DNA of 64,000 nt from Paraburkholderia sabiae. Its GTDB lineage: Bacteria > Pseudomonadota > Gammaproteobacteria > Burkholderiales > Burkholderiaceae. The notes under the pieces were generated by a model, which saw only the letters and a list, made by a program, of their open reading frames with translations, was not told the origin of the DNA and did not search any database. Shown here one piece after another: positions 55,077 through 63,837 of the stretch; position 1 is the first letter of the stretch; each line of letters opens with the position of its first letter. The DNA lies in NCBI RefSeq assembly GCF_030412785.1, contig NZ_CP125295.1:5084001-5148000 (forward strand), given 5' to 3'. A program made the translations under genes and the position numbers.

Positions 55077-55531
55077 TGTTTGCGGCTCCTAAAGTCAACT
55101 TTCGGAACGAGGCGTGCCTTGTCGATATCCGCGAGCGTGAAATCCAGCATCGCGGCGCCTTCCTTCCCTTCAAATTCCAGACCGATCGTTTCGCCTTCGG
55201 GTGCATGCAGGATGCCCCGGTACGATTTCCGTCCGTCCAATGGCTTTTTCAATGTGATGACCGCCTCGCTGCCCGCGAAGCGTTCGAAGTCCGCCAGTTT
55301 TTTCAGCGGACGGTCGAGACCTGGCGACGATACTTCGAGCCGCTCGTAATCGATATTTTCGACCGTCAGTACGTGCTGGAGCTGACGGGTAACTTTTTCG
55401 CAGTCTTCGATCGCGATGCCGGCGGGCTGGTCGATATAAATACACAGCATGCCGCGCCCGGTGCGCTCGAGATCGACGAGCTCATAGCCGAGGCCCACGA
55501 CCGTGGTTTCAATCAGTTCCGTCAGTTGCAC
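55073..55531 (-). CDS. rimP: Ribosome maturation factor RimP
   Basis: 30S assembly factor of 152 residues. The start is GTG at 55531 with a GAGGG site seven bases upstream. Motifs: [37 protein letters not shown] and [19 protein letters not shown], the RimP signature. First gene of the rimP-nusA-infB-rbfA-truB operon; the stop overlaps nusA start by four bases. Confidence 0.97.
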   Translation of the reverse strand: MQLTELIETTVVGLGYELVDLERTGRGMLCIYIDQPAGIAIEDCEKVTRQLQHVLTVENIDYERLEVSSPGLDRPLKKLADFERFAGSEAVITLKKPLDGRKSYRGILHAPEGETIGLEFEGKEGAAMLDFTLADIDKARLVPKVDFRSRKQ

Positions 55532-55646
55532 GTTGCCCTCTAAGATGTTCGCGCCGCAAGCCGTTGCGATACACCCGCGGGCTGCGCGCCAAGCCGGCGC
55601 ACGTTCGTGCTACCCGAGATGCCGATCCACGTAAGAACTGAGCGGC

Positions 55647-55671
55647 AAAAAAAAATGGGCGAAACGCCCAT
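55647..55671 (-). terminator. Intrinsic terminator in the rimP leader (candidate attenuator)
   Basis: On the minus strand atgggcg-ttt-cgcccat (55671-55655) is followed by a run of nine T (55655-55647). It is downstream of a good promoter and upstream of rimP. It can also end transcripts from rluB, whose stop lies 280 bases before. Confidence 0.85.
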
Positions 55672-55733
55672 CATCTTATTGCCGGTGGTCGCACCTGAGC
55701 CGCACATAAAACCGCACGCCCAGTGACTTCGTG

Positions 55734-55762
55734 ATTGTAGCCATTTTTCACGACAAACGCAA
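55734..55762 (-). promoter_or_regulatory. Sigma-70 promoter of the rimP-nusA-infB operon
   Basis: On the minus strand TTGCGT (55762-55757), 17-base spacer, TACAAT (55739-55734); start near 55727. The -10 box has five of six consensus bases, the -35 three of six. Confidence 0.6.
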
Positions 55763-55950
55763 ACCGCCAACCGGTCGCTGAAGCCCATTTGCGGCCGGTT
55801 TTGCCGCAATCAAGGCTCGAAACGCGCCGTTTCGTGCAGTCTGCGAAGGGTTTTTGTCACGCGTGTCGCGAATGCGCACGGCGACCGACAGCGACGAGTG
55901 CCGTCGATCACGACAGGCGGCAAGCAGTGCCGCCCGTCGCGTCGCGAAGA

Positions 55951-57780
55951 TCAGCGTCCGCGGGAGCGGTTGCGCTGCGCGCCGCCGCTGCGATTGCCGC
56001 CGGCGTTGGGATTGCCGCCTGAGCGGTTGCCGCTGTTCGGACGATTGCCATTCGGCGTGCGATTGCCGCCACCACCGCCAGCAGCACCGCCACCGGCGCG
56101 CTTCGCGTTGCCGCCCGCTGCCGCACGGTTGCCCGAAGACGCGCGGTTGCCGTCGACATCGCGACCACCCCGGCCGCCACGGCCTTCGCCGCGATTGCCG
56201 TTCGAATTGCCGAAACCGCCGCCCAGGCCGGAGTTCACCGCGCCGAATGCGCCCGGGCCCCTGCCGCCGCCGGCACCACCGCGCCGACCCTGGCCGCCGC
56301 CGCGAGGCTGCTGTTGATCGAAACGGCCATGCGACATCAGCACGGGTTCGCGATTGATGAAGCCCATCGACGTCTGCATCGGATCAGGCTGGCGACGCTC
56401 CGGCTCACTGCGGCGGCCACCCTTCTCTTCAGTCGGCGCCTTCAGACCCACCGACGCCATCAGGCTGCGCACCTGATTGTCTTCGAGCTCTTCCCAGCGG
56501 CCACGCTTCAGGCCGCGCGGCAACGCGATCGGGCCGTGACGCGTGCGGATCAGGCGGCTGACCATCAGACCGACCGCCTCGAACATACGGCGCACTTCGC
56601 GGTTGCGCCCTTCGGCGAGCGCGACGTGATACCAGTGGTTCGTGCCTTCGCCGCCGCCATCGCGGATGCGCAGGAAATTCGCCGGACCGTCTTCGAGTTC
56701 GACGCCGTGCAGCAGCTTCTGGCGGTTGCCTTCAGCCAGTTCGCCGACCACACGCACCGCATATTCACGCTCGACGCTGTAACGCGGATGCATGAACCGG
56801 TTCGCCAGATCGCCCGACGTGGTCAGCATCAGCAGACCTTCCGTATTGAAGTCGAGACGGCCGACGGCAAGCCACTTCGCCGTCTTCATCGGCGGCAGCT
56901 TGTCGAACACCGACGGACGGCCTTCCGGATCAGCATGGCTGACGATTTCGCCCGTCGGTTTGTGATACAGCAGAACGCGCGGCGGCTTGCTTGCCAGCTT
57001 GCGCTTGATCGGCTTGCCGTTGATGCGCACGAGGTCGGTCGGCAGGATGCGCTGGCCGATGTGTGCCGGCTCGCCGTTCACCGACACGCGGCCGGCGACG
57101 ATCAGCTCTTCCATATCGCGACGCGAACCCATGCCGGCGTCGGCGAGAACCTTGTGCAGCTTGGGCGCGTCGTCGTCCGGCGACAGCACGCGCTTCGGCG
57201 CGGCGGGACGGCCGCGACGCAGCATCGGCGCGCGCACGCCGCCCGTCGCCGAGTTGTCGGCATCGAACGCGGGCGACGTCACGTAGGCGAACAGGTCGTC
57301 CTGCCTGTCTTCGGAAGCGGCAACGGGCGCAGCGTCGGCAGCGGCCGGAGCACCACGGCCTTTGCGCTGACCGCCTTGTCGTGCACCTTGCTGTGCACCC
57401 TGTTGGGCGCCTTGCTGGCCACCCTGCTTGCCGCCCGCACGGCGGCCGCCCTGGCCTTGCGCCTTCGCGCCCGAGTCCTTGCGCGGCGCGCGCGCCTGCG
57501 CGACGACTTCGCCGTCGGGCGGCGCTTCCGTCGCGGCGGGAGCCTGCGTCGCATCGGCCTCGGCCGTCTTCGCTTTCGCACCCGCGCGGCGTCGCGCGAT
57601 CAGGCTACGCGGACCACGCCGCAGGCCGCGGCGCGGGCGCTCGTCGCCCTCGGCGTCCGGTGCTTGTCCGGTCCGTTCGTTATCGCCCGCCGACGCTTGT
57701 GCGTTGCGCGTTTCGTCGGGGCGCGCGGCAGCGACGGCGCGCTCGGATTCGGACGAATCGGTGTCGTGGATGTCTGTCAA
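55951..57780 (-). CDS. rluB: 23S rRNA pseudouridine-2605 synthase RluB with long disordered tails
   Basis: Makes a pseudouridine in 23S rRNA (position 2605 in E. coli). The core, from about residue 205 to 445, has the S4 domain ([21 protein letters not shown]) and the RsuA-type catalytic motif [19 protein letters not shown] with the catalytic Asp near residue 306. At 609 residues it is twice the usual 290: a 200-residue N-terminal tail with [16 protein letters not shown] repeats and Lys/Arg/Ala clusters, and a C-terminal tail of over 100 residues rich in Gly, Asn and Arg ([31 protein letters not shown]). The start is TTG at 57780. It follows scpB by 60 bases. Confidence 0.92.
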   Translation of the reverse strand: MTDIHDTDSSESERAVAAARPDETRNAQASAGDNERTGQAPDAEGDERPRRGLRRGPRSLIARRRAGAKAKTAEADATQAPAATEAPPDGEVVAQARAPRKDSGAKAQGQGGRRAGGKQGGQQGAQQGAQQGARQGGQRKGRGAPAAADAAPVAASEDRQDDLFAYVTSPAFDADNSATGGVRAPMLRRGRPAAPKRVLSPDDDAPKLHKVLADAGMGSRRDMEELIVAGRVSVNGEPAHIGQRILPTDLVRINGKPIKRKLASKPPRVLLYHKPTGEIVSHADPEGRPSVFDKLPPMKTAKWLAVGRLDFNTEGLLMLTTSGDLANRFMHPRYSVEREYAVRVVGELAEGNRQKLLHGVELEDGPANFLRIRDGGGEGTNHWYHVALAEGRNREVRRMFEAVGLMVSRLIRTRHGPIALPRGLKRGRWEELEDNQVRSLMASVGLKAPTEEKGGRRSEPERRQPDPMQTSMGFINREPVLMSHGRFDQQQPRGGGQGRRGGAGGGRGPGAFGAVNSGLGGGFGNSNGNRGEGRGGRGGRDVDGNRASSGNRAAAGGNAKRAGGGAAGGGGGNRTPNGNRPNSGNRSGGNPNAGGNRSGGAQRNRSRGR

Positions 57781-57840
57781 AACAACCTCAAAATGTCAGG
57801 TCGCGCGCCCGTTGCGGGCGCGTCAAAAAGTACGGTTACG

Positions 57841-58884
57841 TCAGGCGCTGCGCGACTCGGCTTCGTCGTCGGCGAGTTCGCCTGCGTCCTGAGCGGTGTC
57901 GCGGCGATCGTGATGATCGCCGTGCGCCGCTTGACTCTGGTCTGTTTCGGCCGGGTTGGCGTGAGCCGCGTGCCCGGTCTCGTTATGCGATTCGCGCGTG
58001 TCGTGGTGTTCGTCTTCGGACTGCGCGTCGGAAGCAGCTTCTTGAGCCGCTTCCGTTTCATGCGTCGCCTCATCGGCGATGCGGTGTTCGGTGTGCGCCA
58101 ACGCATCTTCGTGCGCAATGCCGGTTTCGGCATTGTCGGGCGCGGACGCTTGCGGCGCAGCGGACGTCCCTTCGGCCTCTGGCGCTGCTGCTTCATCTGC
58201 GTGCGATTGCAGTGCCGCCTCTTCGCCCGATGCCTCGCTCTCCAATGCAGCATGAGCCATGCCATCGACGCCAGCCTCCCCCACTTCCGCAACCAGCTCT
58301 TCGACGGGAGCCGCATCGACCTCGGAGAACTCGATTGCGTGCTGCGCGAGCAGATCCATGTTCGACTGCGCCGACGGATCGTCGAGCGGCGGCAGATCTT
58401 CGAGCGACTTCAGGCCGAGGTCATCGAGGAACGAGCGCGTGGTCGCGTATAGCGCCGGGCGGCCCGGCACGTCGCGATGTCCGATCACTTCGATCCAGCC
58501 GCGGTCTTCGAGCTGCTTCACGACCTGCGTATTCACGGTCACGCCGCGAATTTCCTCGATATCGCCGCGCGTGACGGGTTGCCGGTACGCAATGATCGCG
58601 AGCGTCTCGAGTACCGCGCGCGAATATTTCGGCGGCTTCTCGGGATGCAAACGATCGAGATACGTGCGCATCGCGGGCTTGCTCTGAAAACGCCAGCCGG
58701 ACGCCAGCCCGACGAGTTCGACACCGCGTCCGGACCAATCCTGCTTCAGGTCTTCAAGCAACGTGCGGACGGTATCCGCCGATACGCCGTCGGCAAAGAG
58801 CTTACGCAAATCACCGATCTTCAACGGCTCCTGCGCGCAGATCAAGGCAGTCTCGAGGACGATCTTCGCCTCTTGGGTATTCAT
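57841..58884 (-). CDS. scpB: Segregation and condensation protein B (ScpB) with acidic tail
   Basis: Winged-helix subunit of the SMC-ScpAB complex in chromosome segregation. Two winged-helix domains occupy residues 1-170 ([80 protein letters not shown]). The remaining 175 residues are a low-complexity acidic tail rich in Ala, Glu, His and Asp ([20 protein letters not shown]), which is not found in short ScpB proteins. It leads the scpB-rluB pair. A 7-base inverted repeat lies upstream. Confidence 0.93.
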   Translation of the reverse strand: MNTQEAKIVLETALICAQEPLKIGDLRKLFADGVSADTVRTLLEDLKQDWSGRGVELVGLASGWRFQSKPAMRTYLDRLHPEKPPKYSRAVLETLAIIAYRQPVTRGDIEEIRGVTVNTQVVKQLEDRGWIEVIGHRDVPGRPALYATTRSFLDDLGLKSLEDLPPLDDPSAQSNMDLLAQHAIEFSEVDAAPVEELVAEVGEAGVDGMAHAALESEASGEEAALQSHADEAAAPEAEGTSAAPQASAPDNAETGIAHEDALAHTEHRIADEATHETEAAQEAASDAQSEDEHHDTRESHNETGHAAHANPAETDQSQAAHGDHHDRRDTAQDAGELADDEAESRSA

Positions 58885-59080
58885 GCAGCTAGGTCAGACC
58901 CTGTGGTCAAAGAACCGGATCAAACAGACGATGTGGAACTGAAGACGCGCTCGCCCGATTCTGATCGGTCATATTGATGGGAGCACGCACCGGGGGGAGG
59001 CGAAAAAGGCATCGAGCCAAACCCAGCCGGACGACGGAGCAGCGAAATTCCGCGAGGGAACCGCGTGACTGGCTGCCATA

Positions 59081-59105
59081 TTACGCAAAAACAATCGGTG
59101 CGTAA
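59081..59105. promoter_or_regulatory. Inverted repeat TTACGCA-N11-TGCGTAA upstream of scpB
   Basis: Seven-base perfect arms separated by 11 bases, 197 bases upstream of the scpB start and 93 bases after the aminotransferase stop. The rest of the 313-base gap (58885-59197) holds no gene. A protein-binding site is possible but unproven. Confidence 0.45.
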
Positions 59106-59156
59106 AGACGAAAACCAGACTGCACCTTAATCGACATTTCCGGCGATGCATAACGG

Positions 59157-59188
59157 GTCGGCGCGCCGTGTGTTTCGGGCGCGCCGAC
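59157..59188 (-). terminator. Hairpin after the aminotransferase gene
   Basis: Perfect 11-base-pair stem gtcggcgcgcc/ggcgcgccgac with a 10-base loop, nine bases after the stop codon. There is no T tract on the minus strand, so it is a weak or factor-assisted terminator. Confidence 0.55.
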
Positions 59189-59197
59189 GGTTTCGCG

Positions 59198-60433
59198 CTA
59201 TCCGCGTGCGACGCCTTGCCGATCGAGCCACGTTCGCAGCCGCTCGACGCCGGCATCGAGCCGCGCCGGATCGCACGCGTAGCACCAGCGCACGAAGCCC
59301 TCGCCTTCCGGCCCGAACGCGCTGCCGGGCGCGAGCCCGAGCTGAGCATCGCGCACCAGCGCCTTGCACAGCTCGAGACTCCGCGACGCGCCCGGCAACG
59401 AGAAGAACACATACATCGCACCCGGCGGCGCCTTCACGTCGACACCCGGCACCGTCGACAGCACCCGCACCAGATGATCGCGAGATGCCCGCAGATCGCC
59501 GACCAGCTCGCGCGTGAACGCGGCGCCCTGCTCGATGGCCGCGATCCCGGCCTGTTGCACGAACGCCGGCGCACAGGACGTGTTGTATTCGACCAGCTTG
59601 CCGAGGTCGTCCATCAACGCGGCGGGCGCGACGATCCAGCCGAGCCGCCAGCCTGTCATCAGCCACGCCTTCGAGAACGAATTCACGCAGATCACGCGCT
59701 CGTCGCGCGCGGCGAGATCGAGGAACGACGGCGCGCTTTCGCCCGCCTCGCCCGCGTAGTAGAGACGTTCATAGACTTCGTCGGCGACGATCCAGATGCC
59801 GTGTCGGCGGCAATGCTCGAGCACGACGCGCTGCTCGTCGCGCGTCATCACCCAGCCGGTCGGGTTGTTCGGCGAGTTGAGCATCAGCAGCTTCGTATCC
59901 GGCGTCAGCGCGGCGAGCAGCCGCTCCATGTCGAGCTGCCAGCCGCTCGCCCCATAGACGAGCGATACCGTGTCGACATGCGCGCCGAGGATCTTCGGAA
60001 TCTCGACGAGATTCGGCCACAGCGGCGTCACGGCGACGACGCGGTCGCCCGCACCGACGACCAGCTGTGCCGCCAGCATCAATGCATTGACACCCGCGCT
60101 CGTCACGGCGACGTGTTCGACGGACGTCGGACCGTGCAGATCGCTCACGTAGCGCGCCAGCGTCTCGCGCAGCGGCGCGATACCGAGGTTATGCGTGTAG
60201 AAGGTCGCGCCCGATGCCAGCGCGGCGCTCGCGGCATCGCGAATGAAGGCCGGCGTCACGCGATCGGATTCGCCGAACCAGAACGGCAGCACGTCCGGGA
60301 CGCCGAAGCCGGCGTTGGCCACTTCGCGGATCTGCGAGGGCCGCAGTGCGCGCACGGCGTCGCGGGCATCCGGCTTCTTCATTTGGGCTGTGGCGTCAGG
60401 CATCAAAGACTGGGGCAAGTCCGTGTCGCGCAT
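59198..60433 (-). CDS. Class I/II pyridoxal-phosphate aminotransferase
   Basis: Aminotransferase of 411 residues, fold type I. Key positions: NSPNNPTGWVM (substrate/PLP Asn), VADEVYERLYY (PLP Asp and Tyr) and the Schiff-base Lys in NSFSKAWLMTGWRLGW near residue 250, then the C-terminal GFVRWCYACDPARLDAGVERL. The substrate is not evident; it resembles aspartate/alanine-type aminotransferases. It lies 101 bases downstream of, and in the same direction as, a LysR regulator gene, an unusual non-divergent order that suggests co-transcription or a promoter in the gap. Confidence 0.9.
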   Translation of the reverse strand: MRDTDLPQSLMPDATAQMKKPDARDAVRALRPSQIREVANAGFGVPDVLPFWFGESDRVTPAFIRDAASAALASGATFYTHNLGIAPLRETLARYVSDLHGPTSVEHVAVTSAGVNALMLAAQLVVGAGDRVVAVTPLWPNLVEIPKILGAHVDTVSLVYGASGWQLDMERLLAALTPDTKLLMLNSPNNPTGWVMTRDEQRVVLEHCRRHGIWIVADEVYERLYYAGEAGESAPSFLDLAARDERVICVNSFSKAWLMTGWRLGWIVAPAALMDDLGKLVEYNTSCAPAFVQQAGIAAIEQGAAFTRELVGDLRASRDHLVRVLSTVPGVDVKAPPGAMYVFFSLPGASRSLELCKALVRDAQLGLAPGSAFGPEGEGFVRWCYACDPARLDAGVERLRTWLDRQGVARG

Positions 60434-60534
60434 CGAGAATCCCGGCGGGTCTGTCGAAAGATGCGAGTGTAACGTGCCGCCCTTACCGGACGGCGCGAAG
60501 CACGCAAACTACGGACGCAATCACAATCAACATG

Positions 60535-61437
60535 TCAGCGCAGATCCTCGGTGCGCCCCGGAACCTGATGAATCAGATTCCAGACGGCATCGGCGGCCGG
60601 CGACAGCGAGCGGTCGCGCCGCCTCACCAGTTCGACCGTCCGCTCCGCGCGCGGCACGAGCGGCCGCGCGACCAGCGACGACCCCGCCGGCAGCGGCAGC
60701 GCCAGCCACGGCAGCACGCTCACACCGACGCCTGCCTGCACCAGCCCGAACACCGTTGACGGATGGCCAAGCTCCTGCACGACCTCGGCGCTCACGCCAT
60801 GTTCTTCCAGCGCTGCGTCGATGATCGGCCGGCTGCCGGACGCCTGATCGAGCATCACGAGGCGCTCGCCGTCCAGTTCGCGCCACGCGATCTCCGCACG
60901 CGACGCGAGCGGATGGTCGTCGCGAGAGACGAGGCAGAACGAGTCGGTCATCAGCGGCTCGGTGAAGAGATCGTCAGCGGTCAGCGGACCGATCACGACG
61001 CCGAAATCCACCTCGCCCGACTTGACCTTGCGCACGACGTCGCCCTGCACGTCGTCGCGCAGCCCGAGCGTGATGTAGGGAAACTGCCGCCCGCATGTGG
61101 CGACGATATCCGGCATCAGCCGGCACGCGATGGTCGGGCTCGCCGCCACCATCACGCGGCCGCGCCGCTGTTCGCCGATTTCGCGGATCTCGCGCAGCGC
61201 GTCGTCGAGATCGCCGAGCAGCCGAGACACGCTCGCGACCAGGTTGCCGCCTACGTCCGTCAACTGGACTTCGCGCGTCGTCCGGTCGATCAGCTTCAGG
61301 CCGATTTCCGCCTCCAGTTCGCGCACGCAGCGGCTCACAGCCGACTGCGTCAGGCCGATCTCACTGCCCGCGCGGCTGAAGCTCTGCAGCCGCGCAACTT
61401 CGATGAAGACGCGCAGTTGGCGCAGCGTCACATTCAT
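60535..61437 (-). CDS. LysR family transcriptional regulator
   Basis: DNA-binding regulator of 300 residues. The N-terminal helix-turn-helix (RQLRVFIEVARLQSFSRAGSEIGLTQSAVSRCVRELEAEIGLKLIDR, residues 6-52) is followed by the effector-binding domain (VMVAASPTIACRLMPDI … DFGVVIGPLTADDLFTEPLM … GVGVSVLPWLALPL). The effector domain resembles CbsR/GbpR-type regulators with hydrophobic ligands, but this is weak. It probably controls the aminotransferase gene. A perfect 16-base palindrome lies upstream of its start. Confidence 0.92.
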   Translation of the reverse strand: MNVTLRQLRVFIEVARLQSFSRAGSEIGLTQSAVSRCVRELEAEIGLKLIDRTTREVQLTDVGGNLVASVSRLLGDLDDALREIREIGEQRRGRVMVAASPTIACRLMPDIVATCGRQFPYITLGLRDDVQGDVVRKVKSGEVDFGVVIGPLTADDLFTEPLMTDSFCLVSRDDHPLASRAEIAWRELDGERLVMLDQASGSRPIIDAALEEHGVSAEVVQELGHPSTVFGLVQAGVGVSVLPWLALPLPAGSSLVARPLVPRAERTVELVRRRDRSLSPAADAVWNLIHQVPGRTEDLR

Positions 61438-61485
61438 CCTTTCCCCTCATGAATAATGTCGTTTGATGCAGATTTTATGCCTTGG

Positions 61486-61501
61486 AATGCACCTGTGCAT
61501 T
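61486..61501. promoter_or_regulatory. Candidate LysR operator, AATGCAC-ct-GTGCATT
   Basis: A perfect 16-base dyad 49 bases upstream of the LysR start codon, where autoregulatory sites of LysR proteins usually lie. The rest of the 417-base gap (61438-61854) shows no gene. Confidence 0.55.
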
Positions 61502-61854
61502 GTTTCGCCAACTTCGCTGCGACGCAGCAAAACGGCGCAAACGCACGCGGGGCGGGCCTGATTGCACAAGATTGGTGATTGTCCCGATTTGCGTGATGCG
61601 TTTTTTGGATTCTCATACGGGCCAGGCTAACGCCCGTAACGGCTTGATGCGGCGGGGCTTCGAGGCGGTTAGGTGAAAGATGGCACGCTTCGTGCATTTC
61701 CCTTGGCACAAGAGTCGGCGCCGATTCGGACTGGTGAAAAAACGGTTCGACGAAGCACAGGCCGACTCTCCGCCGGCGCCCGATACGGATTCGGGCGCAT
61801 GAAGAGTGCGCAGCGCGGGGCAGCGCACCGGAGTTAGCTTCGCTGAGGTGAAAC

Positions 61855-62256
61855 ATGATGGTGTTCGACGATTTGAGAGACAACGAGTGGGCGCTGGTGG
61901 AGGCGTTGTTCTGTGCAGAGCCGGCACGGAGCGAACGCCGTGGTCGACCACGCGTCGAAGCTCGCGCGGTAGTGAACGCCGTGTTGTGGGTTTTGTCGAC
62001 GGGCGAGGGCTGGTCCAAGCTGCCGGGCCGCTACCCGTCGCCGCCGACGTGCCGTCGTCGTTTCGACGAATGGCAGGCGGACGGCACGCTCGCGGAGATA
62101 GTCAAGCGGCTGGGCACGAGCGGCCGTGAGATTTCGCTGCGCGGGCGCATCGGCGCAACGGCGGCCAAACCGCCCGCACCGCCGAGCCGCGACCGTCTGC
62201 GTGGCGCGTTCTGGACCAATCCGGAATCGTGGCGCGCGCCCGTCAAGATGGCCTGA
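61855..62256 (+). CDS. Stand-alone IS5-type transposase N-domain protein (DUF4096-like), copy B
   Basis: A 133-residue protein whose first 85 residues align with copy A at 33393-33842: DNEWALVEALFC, RGRPRVEARAVVNAVLWVL and RYPSPPTCRRRFDEW occupy the same places as DEEWQRVAPLLP, RGRPLANTRSVLNGVLWVI and KYPSYQTCHRRFKSW. The tail is different (TAAKPPAPPSRDRLRG…), and no DDE domain follows in any frame. GAGGTG lies ahead of tandem ATG codons. The conserved solo domain with varied tails suggests a small host protein family. A GC hairpin (62274-62295) follows. Confidence 0.75.
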   Translation: MMVFDDLRDNEWALVEALFCAEPARSERRGRPRVEARAVVNAVLWVLSTGEGWSKLPGRYPSPPTCRRRFDEWQADGTLAEIVKRLGTSGREISLRGRIGATAAKPPAPPSRDRLRGAFWTNPESWRAPVKMA

Positions 62257-62628
62257 TGATGCAATCTACGCTACCGGGCGCCTCAGGGCGCCCGGCGCGT
62301 TTCTGAGGCTGGCGACGTCCGCCCGATCTCCTGGATGTGAATTCGCGCGCTCCCTTCTCTTGCGGAGCGCGGCGGCGTCTGCCGCTGACTTCCCTCGTCT
62401 GCTCATTTTTCCACCCGTTACGGACGCCGATGCATCCGTGACCGGCCCGCGTGAGCACGTCCTAAGCCGCGCCTACCCTTCCCGTCCCCACGCATTCACC
62501 CGGCCGGCATACCCGCCGTGACGTGGCGAAACATCCATTTACTTTTATTTACAGCATGCTTTCGCAATGCGGCATACCGTACAAGTATGCAAACAAGCCC
62601 GTCCCGGCCGGCTTGTCGGGAACCGATC
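62257..62628. other. Intergenic region, no gene seen
   Basis: A 370-base stretch. A hairpin ccgggcgcc-tcag-ggcgcccgg at 62274-62295 lies 17 bases after copy B and has only a weak T tract; it may end that transcript. No coding signal is visible. Confidence 0.45.
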
Positions 62629-62898
62629 ATGAGGCCAATGTCACTGCATGTTTGCGGCTTGGTCGTTTCATTGCTCGCCGCGACTGCTACCGCGCAACAG
62701 CGCCCGCAGGGCTGGAACTGGAGGCCGGAGCAGCCGGCCACGTTGCAGGCGTGGCAGCAAGCTGAAACGCGCAACCAGAGCTTTACGCCGCCCACGCCGC
62801 GTGGCGATCTGCGGGGCGATATCGCGAGCAATGTCCGCGCGCGCCCCGACGGTCAGCGCGACGACGCCCCCCAGCGACGGGGGCCGGACGCGCATTGA
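62629..62898 (+). CDS. Small secreted hypothetical protein (89 aa)
   Basis: An 89-residue protein with a signal peptide (MSLHVCGLVVSLLAATATAQ preceded by MRP) and a hydrophilic mature part rich in Gln, Arg, Pro and Asp (QRPQGWNWRPEQPATLQAWQQAE). The start may be 62629 or 62638. I do not recognise a family. A strong terminator 130 bases further on supports a real transcript. Confidence 0.55.
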   Translation: MRPMSLHVCGLVVSLLAATATAQQRPQGWNWRPEQPATLQAWQQAETRNQSFTPPTPRGDLRGDIASNVRARPDGQRDDAPQRRGPDAH

Positions 62899-63226
62899 GT
62901 ACACCGATTCATGGCTGAGATCGATACCGCGTCGACATGTCGATGAAGATGCGCGATGTCGGGAACCAGCCGGCATGTCGGCAGTCTCACCAATGCCATT
63001 AAGCACAGCGTGGCAGAAGTAATTCCGGTATGCCCGTATCCTCGCGATACGGGCTTTTTTTTCGTCTGGACTGCACAATGCCCAGCCCGCTGCCTGAGCG
63101 GAATGCCCGCATAAAGAAAATGTAAAAACCCGGGAATTGGCGGCGAAACGCCCTCGACGCGCCTTGGGCGACGCGTTGTCGCGCACACACTGTCCTCGCG
63201 TGCGCGCGTCCTGCAAGAGCCGGCGC
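62899..63226. other. Intergenic region with terminator
   Basis: Apart from the terminator at 63032-63063 the 328-base gap shows no gene. Confidence 0.45.
63032..63063 (+). terminator. Rho-independent terminator
   Basis: Nine-base-pair stem gcccgtatc/gatacgggc with a 5-base loop and nine T on the plus strand. Confidence 0.9.
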
Positions 63227-63541
63227 CTAGAGCGCGGCGGCCCGCTCCCCGGCGTCGACGCCGGAGAAAACGTAGTGACACATGCGGCGCGCGTCCCAGT
63301 CGAGGGCACGCTCGTCGCGGGAGAGCCGCGCAAATTCAGCGCGGCCGCGTTCGGTCAGCACCGCGATGTCCACAGGCGCGTGGAAACCCGGCGCGGGCGC
63401 GACCGTCCGTTGCCGAACGGTGTCCATCATGCCAAGCGAACGCAGATATTGGAAAACGCCTGGGCGCTTCGCCCATGGCACCTGACGGTATTGCGCCCGT
63501 CGTAGCGCCTCAAGTACTGCTTCGTTGGAATAAGCGGTCAT
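63227..63541 (-). CDS. Hypothetical protein (104 aa), possibly winged-helix
   Basis: A 104-residue soluble protein. The N-terminus (NEAVLEALRRAQYRQVPWAKRPGVFQYLRSLGMMDTV) and middle (VDIAVLTERGRAEFARLSRDE) resemble the helix and wing layout of small winged-helix proteins, in particular the TERGRAEF part, but I cannot assign a family. Start ATG at 63541 has AAGAAGTGAG ahead of it. Confidence 0.55.
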   Translation of the reverse strand: MTAYSNEAVLEALRRAQYRQVPWAKRPGVFQYLRSLGMMDTVRQRTVAPAPGFHAPVDIAVLTERGRAEFARLSRDERALDWDARRMCHYVFSGVDAGERAAAL

Positions 63542-63750
63542 CTCACTTCTTTCTTAAAGTGCAGCCATGACTTATTTGTTCGCGACACAATGGCGCGTCT
63601 CTCTGACGCGCGCGCGGCGGACGGCGCGCAAATCTCACGTGCTTATCCGCCAATGCTGGCATTGGCCGCCGTTTATTTCGGCCCCCGTGTGAACGCCGTG
63701 CTAGCGTTCTGCTTCCTGCTGGCGGCGATGCACCCTTGACGGCGCGATGA
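63542..63750. other. Intergenic region before the partial membrane gene
   Basis: No gene recognised; a run of T/A around 63800-63830 belongs to the hydrophobic start of the next gene or its upstream region. Confidence 0.35.
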
Positions 63751-63837
63751 TCCGCTCGCGGAAATGTCCGAATACCATACGTTACCCCAATAAAATTGAT
63801 TCTCTTAACTTTATTGCTGCTTTTTTTTGCAGCTTTC

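Larger units (their letters stand above)
55532..55950. other. Leader region of the rimP-nusA-infB operon
   Basis: About 420 bases between rluB stop and rimP start without a supported gene. It contains a promoter (55734-55762) and, downstream of it, an intrinsic terminator (55647-55671) that lies 116 bases before the rimP start codon, so the region looks like an attenuated leader. No tRNA gene is present, unlike in E. coli where a tRNA-fMet gene heads this operon. Confidence 0.6.

Noticed and set aside
55540..55809. Minus-strand open frame of 89 codons in the rimP leader
   Set aside because: It runs through the terminator hairpin, its product has no family and its composition is not coding-like.
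61455..61854. Open frames upstream of LysR as small genes
   Set aside because: Low similarity to coding composition, no ribosome site; region better seen as regulatory.
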